This document shows, one piece after another, positions 48,021 through 58,097 of a stretch of DNA of 64,000 nt (position 1 is the first letter of the stretch; every line of letters begins with the position of its first letter). This stretch comes from Chimonanthus salicifolius (lineage: Eukaryota; Streptophyta; Magnoliopsida; Laurales; Calycanthaceae). The position numbers were made by a program, and so were the translations under genes. Where the stretch lies: the NCBI GenBank assembly GCA_013350335.1, contig CM023533.1, positions 30,734,869-30,798,868 on the forward strand, read 5' to 3'. The notes under the pieces are model-generated. The model did no database searches and was not told where the DNA came from. It saw nothing but the letters and a program-made list of their open reading frames with translations.

Positions 48021-49559
48021 AGATACTTTTGAAACTATTCTTTTGTCCTATTTTCTGAGTTTCTTCCCTCTTTCCTATATTTTCCGTTGTTCTTTTTATT
48101 ATTATCCTTTTTTATTTTTTTCCTTTTCTTATCCTTTGTCTATCATTATTACTAGTATTATCATTAGTAAAATAGGAGTAATTTGTTCCTCCATTTTCTT
48201 CTTAGCTTGTCTTTCTTCTCTTAGTAATTCCTTCTCCTTTTATTTATTTCAAATTTTTTTTTTTCGATTTTAATATTTTTTTAAAGGTGACACATCAGGC
48301 AAGATCGTCGGTTCGTGTGTTCACTTAATCGTCCAATCTTTTATATGAGTTCTACCATTCTTTTTCTTGTGATGAATTTCATACTATCATATGTGCTGAT
48401 TGACAAGTGTCATAAGTAAATTTTTAGCATATCAAGATAACGGTTTAGAGATTTGTTAGGGATTTTTGACATATTTTGACATCTTCCAAGTCTTCTCTTC
48501 ACTAAAATTACAATTAAAATAAAATATAGGTGAAACCTTCTAGAATATCAAATTACTCAACACCATGATACAAACAATATTTTAGATTTCAAAATATAAT
48601 TTTAATAAATTATATTTATTAAATACACGACCGAACATTGATAAAATTGACACAAATGTTGTCATGAGCCCAATTCAATTGAGAGTTTTGATGCTTGATT
48701 TTTTTAAATAGTTTGAATTGAATGAAATGAGGAGGAGGGATACTCTCTCTTTTGTGAATTTTATTTTATTTTTAGTATTCTTAAAATCAAATTAAATATT
48801 ATTTTTTTAAAGACCAAATTGTCGAGAACTCGTAGAGCATCCATTAATCTTTGGAGTATGTATAAACCTTTTTATCCATACATCGAGTAATATTATAAGG
48901 AGTGATCTTTTTATTTATTTTAAGAGTGACTTGAACTTAAAATCGCTCACATGACGGTCCAACCAATCCAATATAACATATAAGTTCTTTAAAAATATCA
49001 ATTAAAATTTTGTAATTTTATCATAATTAATTGAAGGAAATTTCTTGTATAAATTTAAAAGTATTATATTAGTGTATATTTTTATTGATTGAATTAAAAA
49101 AATTATTTAATTGACTATATCTTAACAAGTGTGTGAAGAATTGAAAAATATTATAAAGTATAATATATAAAAAAAAACTCCCTCAATTTAAATTTTTTTC
49201 TTAAAAAAATCAAATGAAGCACTGGACATGCATGACTATGGACGGTTCAAGGGAGCTGATTTTTTGCCGAGATAATCTATGGTTAGACCCACCTTATTAA
49301 AAGTTTATTTCTTTATATTTTAATAAAAAAATAGGGTTGGGGCATTTTTGTGATTTTGAGTAAGTAGAGGGGTATATGAACAAAAATCCACTAAGATATG
49401 GAATGAATAGCTGAAGACAGTGGTGAGACCATGTGTTGGATGCAGACCCTTTTGGACTGTATGACAGAGAAATATTATTGAAATAATTGAAGGGCAAAAG
49501 CTTTTCTAAAGCCTTTGACCCATCTTCTCTTTCACTCCCTCTCGCCACACAATAATCGT

Positions 49560-49695
49560 CACATCCAACATTTTTTCTTTGCATTTTCTTCTGTCTATGG
49601 ATACAAGACATTAAGAGCGAAGCTCTCTACGCATTACTCTTTTTTGCGCTTCTGTGTTAAAGCAAGATTCGAAAAAGTTTGATCTTTGGAGCCAG
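49560..49695 (+). other. Probable non-coding first exon (5' leader) of the D6PK-like gene
   Basis: The region upstream of the kinase becomes CT-rich and less AT-rich, and a good donor (GGAGCCAG|gtgatc) lies at 49695/49696. An acceptor (gtatttgcag) is at 51211-51220, just upstream of the coding exon. An intron in the 5' UTR would explain the gap between promoter-like sequence and ATG. The transcription start is unknown. Confidence 0.4.
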
Positions 49696-51220
49696 GTGAT
49701 CTCTTTGGGGCCTTCTTTCTCTCTTACTTTTGGTGTTCTTGTTTTTCTGCATATGGGTCCTGTGGGGCTTTGATCTGCGTTCTGGGTCTCTGTTCTTCAT
49801 CTCTGTTCTTTTATGCAAATGCTTGAATCTTGGTTTCTGGGTACCTTTCTTTTTCTCGGGGGGACTTTTGGATTCATATATTTTTGGGAATGGCTTTTGA
49901 TCATGGTCTGCATGCTCACCTTCTTCTTTTGTAGTGGATTATACTTTTGTCGTTTAAATGTCTTTCTCTTGTTCCCTTTTAACATCTTTATTGTCGAATA
50001 TTTTTATTTTTAATTCCGGTTCAATGTGATTTTCAGTTATTTGATCTTTTGCTGTTCTGGGTTTTCTGGAAATATTATTTGATCATGCTTACTTTTTGGA
50101 TTTCCCCAAATTACAATTAGTTTTTTTTTTTCTTTTGCAAGAAATGAATGATTGCTAATAAGGTCTTGCCTCCGAAATTGAAAAATCACAGTAGGAGCAG
50201 TGCTGTCATTTTGAACGATTCTGCTAAATGAATGTAGGTGATCTCAGCCCTTGTGCTATAATCTGGGTGTGAAACGGATTTAGGGGAAAACAGGAAACTA
50301 GATTTCATATAATGTGGTTCTTAATTCCACATAGTCCCAAACAATCTGTGATTGGATGATCAGTTACTGTTTCAAAACATCAAAACTTTATGCTTTTACT
50401 CATGTGTCTTTTTGTAGTTACCTGCACTTCTTTTAGTTGCATCTACTGTACCTTTTGCAAAGATCTGGTAATTTTATGTTGGCTTTTCATATTAGACATT
50501 TGTAGTCTTGAAAGATGGAACCTTGTTTCAATTGAATTTAGATGAATTTGTTCTCTGATGGCTTGGTCATCAATTTTATACGACTTTCTCCTTTTTTCTA
50601 TTCTTTTTTTTTTTTTTTTCGAACTTTTGTTAGTTTGAACTCAAGAAGACAATCCCGGATAGATGGGAAAATGGTTTAGGATGATGATGCTTTTATCCTG
50701 ATCTTGTTTGTCAGCCCATTTTAGGTTTTTTTTATTTGAAAACAATTAATATATCACAGAAATATTTTATGCTATTCTTGGGTTTCTGCCAAATTCCAAT
50801 TTGTTTTGATATTTTGATGACATAGATGGTTATTTGTACTGCATCAGGATTGGAAGTCTGACGAGGCATTAGGTTCCATACTGTTTTTCTGGCTTCTCTG
50901 TCTGCACAGTGTCAGCCATTGGCACTTCTAGTCTTTGGAGTGGGAAAGGCATAAAAATAGTATGCCACTGGCCAATAATTTTGTCACTGCTCCATATTCA
51001 TGGAAGAGTGAATACCCATGTTTTCTGCAAAATACTTGGTCCAAATCCTAATCTACCCAGACTCCTTTAGCCCATTTCTACTTAGTATCATGGATATGGA
51101 AGCCTTTGTTGTTCTTCAGTTTCTGTTATTTGGGTTTAAAATAGCCTTTTTCTGTTATTATCTATCCAGTTGTTTATGTTAAATGAGTTTTAATAGGCTT
51201 GCTGATTCATGTATTTGCAG

Positions 51221-51336
51221 AGGCTGCTTTACACGGAGTGGTGGTGATGGAGGAGTAAATTCAGTCTTGGCAGTATGAAAGGTTGGTAATGGGTTTATTC
51301 AACCTTAATCTGATCTAAGAAGTTTCATTTCCATCA
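51221..51336 (+). promoter_or_regulatory. D6PK-like 5' leader segment with three short uORFs
   Basis: After the predicted acceptor at 51220 the leader contains ATG-GAG-GAG-TAA (51247-51258), ATG-AAA-GGT-TGG-TAA (51275-51289) and a nine-codon frame 51289-51318 (MGLFNLNLI). The second stop and third start overlap as TAATG. The main ATG follows at 51337. Such a chain could limit or time translation. This is inference from sequence alone. Confidence 0.5.
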
Positions 51337-52313
51337 ATGGCGTCAAAGCCCAGTGCTAGAACTCCCTCAGATCAGCAGCAGAAAAAGGGTGGTAATCGTT
51401 CAGTAGAAGCAAATGCTCGTAGGCCTTCCCCTTTGCAGATCTCAAAGACAAGCAAATCAGAGCCAGTTACACCGAAGAAATCCCAAAGGTTTGGGCATGA
51501 AATTGCTTCGATGCATATAATTGCAGAAACTTCAGAGGAGCAAATACAATATTCACAAGATGGTTCAACTAATCCTTTACCCAATAAAGCTACTTCAAAG
51601 CTTGCAAGTAAATCAGATGCTAATGAGTTGCTTCCCTCATTGGAAACTTTGAAAGTTGCACCAGAACAGACAAGTGAGAATATGGGCAGTTCAGAAGGAC
51701 ATGAGGATCAAGAAAAGAAAACAAACAGCAGCATAAAGGATAGCTCGGCATCTGCCAAAGTTAGTGATGGTACTAGCAGTCTTGCTAAGACTAGTGGAAG
51801 TGCAAAAGTTAGTGACCGTGTTGATTTTGTTGAGAGTGGCAAGAGCAGCATGTGCCGTGGAAGTACAAGTAGTGATGTCAGTGATGAGAGTACCTGTAGT
51901 AGTATAAGCAGCAGTATCAACAAACCCCATAAAGCCAATGATTCAAGATGGGAAGCCATCAAAGCAATACGGGTGAGGGATGGTGTGTTGGGTCTGAGCC
52001 ATTTTAGGCTGCTTAAGAGGTTAGGATGTGGTGACATCGGAAGTGTCTATCTTTCAGAGCTGAGTGGAACAAAGAGCTATTTTGCTATGAAGGTCATGGA
52101 CAAAGCATCTCTTGCCGGCCGTAAGAAACTTCTAAGAGCTCAGACAGAGAGAGAGATTTTACAATCTTTAGATCATCCCTTTCTTCCAACATTGTATACC
52201 CACTTTGAAACTGAAAAATTCTCATGCTTGGTGATGGAGTTCTGTCCAGGAGGTGACCTGCACACTCTTCGGCAGCGGCAACCTGGGAAGTATTTTACTG
52301 AACAAGCAGTGAA
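51337..52313 (+). CDS. D6PK-like: D6PK-like gene, exon 1
   Basis: It runs from ATG to GCAGTGAA|gtatga at 52314, ending two bases into a Lys codon. It encodes the Ser-rich N-terminal tail and the N-lobe through [20 protein letters not shown]. The intron position between the N- and C-lobe helices is the one usual for AGCVIII kinases. Reading past the donor gives a spurious short tail and stop. Confidence 0.92.
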
Positions 52314-55300
52314 GTATGATACTAACCTTCCCCCTTTATTTTAGTGTGAGATTCATTTGGATAACAGCATTCTATATATTTGTTCTTATTTTTTCCAGTA
52401 GAACAAAAAGGTTCTTAACTCACATTTTCAGTGGTGTGAATTCCCAGTTACATTGATATTAAGATCTTATTCTGATCTACTAGTGAATGCTTTGAAAATG
52501 ATTTGAGTCTTATGTTTTTTTCATCTCGGCAAAACAAAAATTGAGTCGCAAATTTGTTTCCCTTTTTTTCAAAAAACTTTTATCTGCTTGCATTTGTGTG
52601 TGCATATGTGTGTTTGTGTGCATGCTTGTGTCTTTGAGTGTAGGCAAGTGTATGTGTTGGTGACATGTGACACTCTTATATGTATACGTTGAAATTTAAT
52701 GATCCTATGATTACATAACTTATGATCTACAGTTTGTGGTTTTAGCCATGAAAGTAAGTAAAAGAACTAGATGGTAGAGTAAGTTAGAACTAGCGGAAAA
52801 GCATGATAGTCGTATTGTGATCATGAGCACAATCATGATTTTATATTATATGAGGAAGAAGATTAGGTCATATTATATTTATAGATATCTTTTTATTTTA
52901 GTTTCATCTGGAAAATGAACTTAGACCTTTTAATTTAAATAGCAACATATGTTCTCACCTTTTGCTTGAAAGAACCAAACTTAACCATTATGTATCTATA
53001 AGTGGACCGAATGATAGTTTCTATAGAAAACCATGTGTGTGTGTAGAAATGAGGGTGAAGAGAATGGGATGTGGTATAGGCAAACCTTCTCATGCTCTTG
53101 CTTTAGATATTTGTATGTTCTGAACATTTGCAATAGCAAAGGGTGCTAATAGTCCAACCTACTTTTTCTCATCTCCTATCTATTGTTTATCTTATCTTTC
53201 ACTAAAAAGGAAAAGGAAAAAAAGGAGGAAACAGAAACCTTGTTTTCTATCTTTTCATAGAATATGAGGCCAGAACACACATACACTTTTGCAAATGTAT
53301 GGATACATGGCTTGGATCTGGCAGACATCACTGTATTTAAATGAGGGTGAAGAGAATAAGATGTGGTATAACAAACCATCTCATACTCCTGCTTCAGAGA
53401 TTTGTCATGATGTTATGTTTTCAACTTCTGCAGTTGCAAAGGGTGCATATGTGATTGATTGATGAATCACTTCCTGCTAACAGCCCTTGGATGGGGAGTC
53501 ATTAAGGGGTTTTTTACGTCATTGTAAATGTTGGGCCCAAGATCATGGTTTGGGTGGGACCCCATTTATGTCTTGAATGGGCATTTGAACATGTGTGATG
53601 TTTCTGGTGGATTGTACTCCCAATAGAATAGAGCATAGACTAGTTTGCAATCTCAAAGGTTGGAGTCTGTTAGGGCATCCTAGAAACGAGCATTTGACTT
53701 GAGAGTATTTTGACTTGTAAATTTCTTAGATAGGTGACCAAAAGGTGATGTTGGATAAGTATGATGGTGTAGGGAGGACATATGTTTGAATGTGCCGAAA
53801 AGAGAGAAGAAATATATTGTTGCCTACTTTATTGAGAATTCTAGACAGTATTTTTGTTGGCAAATGGTGCTAGTCAGAGGTTCAATAAATTATTGTCTTT
53901 AAAAGATGAGGGATCTTGTTTTTCTCATGTGTCTTGAATTTGTTATCTCCTTGAGATTGTTTTTAGGGAAACATTATTAATGTGGATTCTAGTGGTTTCC
54001 GGTGGTAATGGAGGTTCAATGTCTTCTTTTTTGGTAAACAAAGATCGGCAGGAGAAGTTGCAAGGGTTAAGATGAGGAAGAGATCTTGCAAGAATGAAGC
54101 AACTCAAGATGCTGACGGTGTGGGCCAGCATATGCAGTAGCCCATTTGTAGAAGTGGCAGAATGAAGAAGAACTGAAAATGGTTTATATTGGATGAACAA
54201 CATGAATATATTATGTAGTGTCAGATGAAGGCATGAGGTGGCAGAGTTTTAGTCCATACTAGGTGGCAGAACATTAGTCCAAATTAGATGATGCATTTGG
54301 AACTATGTTACGTGGATTCTTCTAATACATCTCAACTTCATGGATTTTTCTAATACTTGCATGATGTTGTTTTCCATGGTGACAAAATATTATCTCACTT
54401 TTCGTTTTTATTTTATTTTTTTGAATCTAACTGAAGTAATGTTTGTTTTTTTTATTGAAGTTGGGCATTAATATTTAATTGTTGAAACATCTAAAATTTT
54501 TGGGGTTTGATGAAACATCTAAAATGTTGGGGGTTTGTGAAGAGGAGCAAGCGAATGTAGGAAAAGATTTTTTTAATTTTTTTTTTTTATACAAACAATT
54601 TGATATCCGGATATATCGGTCGAATCCGAGATTTTGAACCCTGGTATGAGTAAAGGATAAAAAAGAAGAGTATGTTTGACTGCCTTGTCAAGCACCTCCT
54701 TTTATAATCTTGATAAGAAGATCTGATAGGAAATAATGCCCAATTATATCCTTAAATGATTCCAACCACTCCTCTAATTACATGTAAAAGATCCTACACA
54801 TCATACTAAAAAAGAGAAGTAATTTCCTCGTGGGTTGGGTGCATGCAAACTACAAGTATCATTCCACAATATGGTGCTCTGCAGGAATACTAAAAAAAAA
54901 ATCTTTTTCTACACTTCAGATTAACTAAAGACCATCCAATAGCTAGATCATCCCCATGATATCTGTTTCCAAAAAACTGAGCCTTTTATTGCTTGGATGG
55001 ATCATAAACACATGCTGATGAAAGCTTAGTAAGTGATTTGATCAAATGTATGGCACAAACCCGTTGAAGAAATCTTAGATTGGTTGATCTACATAAAATC
55101 ATTGTTTTGTAACATATTTATGGCCGTATGGTCTAAATTCAACCTTTGACTCTCTTGACCTAAAGTAGCTTCCACTTGAGATGAGTCTGAAGTCATCCAA
55201 GTGGTGAAAGGTGTCGAAATTCAAATTGACAAAATGTACATTGGAAAAGGCCACAAAAAGGTACTAACACACTTCAGAACTTTGTGTTATGAGTTGATTT

Positions 55301-57698
55301 ACAACATTAATTTCACTTTGTGAACAGGAAAAAGTGATTTTAAAATAAGAAACTTGTGCCTCTTAAGCTCACTCCAGAAATTTGACCACCTTATCTTTTC
55401 CAATCTGATTGAATTTCTTCTTTTAAGTAAAAAAAGAATCTGAATGGATTTATTCGCTTAAGAAAAAAATGAATCAGATTGGATTTTCTCCAATCGTATG
55501 CCTGTCTTAAAATCGTGTGTTCTTTAGAAGGATGACCATGCCTTCTGTTCATCCTATGGCATTCTATGGCCTTTAAGAGCCTAGACATATACCAAGAAAT
55601 CATAGTGAGGGCATGGATTTTTCACTCATGAGCTTTCCAAGGACTTAAAGCAACTGCTGTTCTACACATCCTCTATGAATTCCAATGAAAGAGTAGTTTC
55701 CGTTGAGTACTTCCCCTGATCTCTGCAATGGTATCTGCTGTTCTTCCACAGCTAGTGGAAGAGTCCCTTTTAATTTTTTGTTTAGAAAATGCATTGTAAA
55801 GGGACGGAGGACAGGCCTCTCAAGGAAGATCCTTGATCCTCTTTTGGAGCCTTTATTTCCACTTTAGTACAACTCTTAACCTTTTGCATGTTGTACAAGT
55901 TGTTTGGTAACAAACTGGTTTGTCAATCCTCTATAGGAATCTGTTCTGTATATCTGACTGTAGCTGTGGTTTATCAATGCATTTTCTGTTGCAAATCCAA
56001 GGAGGTGCACAATGCACTCATGAGAAAGCATTTGTATGCCATAAGTAGCACTGAATTGACTGATTGACCTTGTATTGCGAGAACATTAATAGCAGGACTA
56101 TGCTTTCATTTTTTCCCAGTAGACGTGCTGATTGACACATGCTTTTTTTCAATTCTCTATGTTCAATTCTATTTTTTGTATTAATATCAATAGAAGTTAA
56201 CGGTGAACTAGCAGAACTAATTGTGGTTATAAGCAAATCTGGCTTATAAAAATCACAATACCCAAAATGAGGTACACTATGCAAGAGCTACCTAACAAGT
56301 TAAAGCATTCATTTTCCAGTGTCTTACATTATCTTATTTCATGTACTTTTATAGTTATTCCTGTTAAACTTGAACTACTAAAGAGACCATCATTATGTAG
56401 CAATATGTATTTGGATGTGTACTCCAGGTGACAAGTATTTGGGTGCTTCTGTTCTGTTGTGACTTTTATGGTAATGCTGAAATGATATCAATTAAGGTGC
56501 TCTGTCTGCCTTCAATGATTGTCAGTTGCACTTATTGCTATTGATTTTCAGCAAAAAATGTGAAAATAATATCTCATCTGATGCGATTTCCTGATTATGT
56601 GCCATTCCAATGCATAGTGGAATGATCTCCAGCTGACTATTATGATTTACAAAATGATGACCTTTCAAAATACATCCATAGTTACCTTTGAAATTGTAAA
56701 TTAAAGAGTGGTTACTGAAATTTTGGCATTGTTGTCTTAATACTTTGCACTGCTAATCTGTGAATGCATGACTGCGTGCATATTGGATTGTTGACCATTA
56801 TAGTAAATTTTCTTTTCTTTCGTGCAGGTTTTATGTGGCAGAGGTTCTCCTTGCTCTTGAGTACCTACACATGCTTGGTATCATCTACCGTGATCTGAAG
56901 CCTGAAAATGTACTTGTCAGGGAAGATGGTCATATCATGCTATCTGATTTTGACCTCTCTCTACGCTGTGCTGTCAGTCCAACACTCGTCAAAACCTCAT
57001 CCACCGAATCTGACCCCTTAAGGAAGAACCCTGTTTTCTGCATCCAGCCTGCTTGCATTGAACCTTCCTGCATCCAACCTTCATGTGTGGCAGCCCCTTC
57101 ATGCTTCTCCCCACGCTTGTTCTCTAGCAAATCAAGGAAGGATCGCAAACCTAAAAATGAAATTGGGAACCAAGTGAGCCCACTGCCTGAGCTTATTGCA
57201 GAACCAACCAGTGCCCGATCCATGTCATTTGTTGGGACCCATGAATATCTAGCTCCAGAAATCATCAAAGGTGAAGGACATGGGAGCGCTGTTGATTGGT
57301 GGACCTTTGGAATCTTCTTGTATGAACTCCTCTTTGGCAAGACCCCATTCAAAGGGTCAGGGAACCGGGCTACACTGTTCAATGTTGTTGGTCAGCCACT
57401 TCGGTTCCCAGACTCACCAGTTGTTAGTTTCGCTGCTAGGGATCTGATAAAAGGGTTGCTTGTAAAGGAGCCACAGCAACGGTTGGCATATAAGCGTGGC
57501 GCAACAGAGATAAAGCAACACTCTTTCTTTGAAGGTGTGAATTGGGCCTTAATACGCTGTGCCAGTCCACCAGAGATCCCAAAGCCGGTGGAGATACCCG
57601 TGCCTGTAGGATCAAACTATGAGAAGGTACCTGCTGCTGCTACCCGGCTCCCTGATAATAAAAATTCAGATAATTATCTTGAATTTGATTTCTTTTAG
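51337..57698 (+). CDS. D6PK-like: D6 protein kinase-like AGCVIII Ser/Thr kinase (two exons)
   Basis: Exons 51337-52313 and 56828-57698 encode 615 residues. The family phosphorylates PIN auxin efflux carriers at the basal plasma membrane. Residues 1-215 are a Ser-rich tail. The kinase core has the Gly loop [11 protein letters not shown] (229-239), lysine in AMKVM (K252), catalytic YRDLKPEN (D348) and DFD (366-368) in place of DFG, the mark of plant AGCVIII kinases. An ~85-residue activation-segment insert carries five Cys in CxxP/CxxxP spacing (397-421) and the basic stretch KSRKDRKPK, linked in D6PKs to membrane binding. It ends [15 protein letters not shown]. The C-terminus EFDFF provides an FxxF PDK1-docking motif. 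Start: first ATG in the long frame, with G at +4. All catalytic residues are present. The exact D6PK/D6PKL/PK5 subgroup is not resolved. Confidence 0.93.
52314..56827 (+). other. D6PK-like intron with repeats
   Basis: A 4.5-kb intron. A ~100-bp segment around AATGAGGGTGAAGAGAAT occurs twice as a direct repeat (about 53047-53146 and 53339-53447). A fragment of the ATCGG-type hAT MITE ends near 54645 (TTTTGAACCCTG). GAAACATCTAAAAT is duplicated at 54483-54530. No exon is supported. Confidence 0.5.
56828..57698 (+). CDS. D6PK-like: D6PK-like gene, exon 2
   Basis: The acceptor is tttcgtgcag ending at 56827; the first G completes the Lys codon. It encodes [20 protein letters not shown] onward: catalytic loop, DFD, insert, C-lobe and the EFDFF end, with TAG at 57696-57698. 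The minus-strand frame 56930-57382 is a shadow. Confidence 0.93.
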
Positions 57699-58097
57699 CG
57701 TTCTAAATTTACTATTTTTTTTTCTTTTTGAGAGATTTGGATGGTCTTGAAATTATTCAGAGATGGCGTGATGAGGGCCTCATGCTTGGAATTGTTAGAT
57801 CTTGTCAATGTTGTTTTTTAAGTCGAATTCATAGTTTCAAATGTGTATTTTCTTAAATGAATAGTGAAAGGTTCTTGTTCTTGTCTATAATCATGAAAGG
57901 ATTTGATTCTCTTCTGTAAGCCATGGGAGTGAAACTTTTTAATTTGCATGATGAATGAGTTCAAAAGTAAATCGCCAGTATAATAAAACAGGATGAAATT
58001 AACGGTAGACTTCTCATAAATAGAGATTTCATGTTTTGGTTTGAAAATTACTAAGGTTATCCAAGTAGAAGATATCATCAAATAAATTGTAATTGAT
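57699..58097. other. D6PK-like 3' UTR and convergent spacer
   Basis: T-rich 3' UTR-like sequence follows the kinase stop, and the minus-strand ankyrin remnant begins at about 58098. Nothing else was recognised. Confidence 0.45.

Larger units (their letters stand above)
39942..49400. other. AT-rich intergenic region with small repeats
   Basis: Apart from the SINEs and MITEs listed separately, it contains homopolymers (for example an A-run at 43376-43398), a long (AT)n tract at 44605-44653 and Q/L-type low-complexity frames near 47410-47480. No gene can be supported. Confidence 0.55.
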
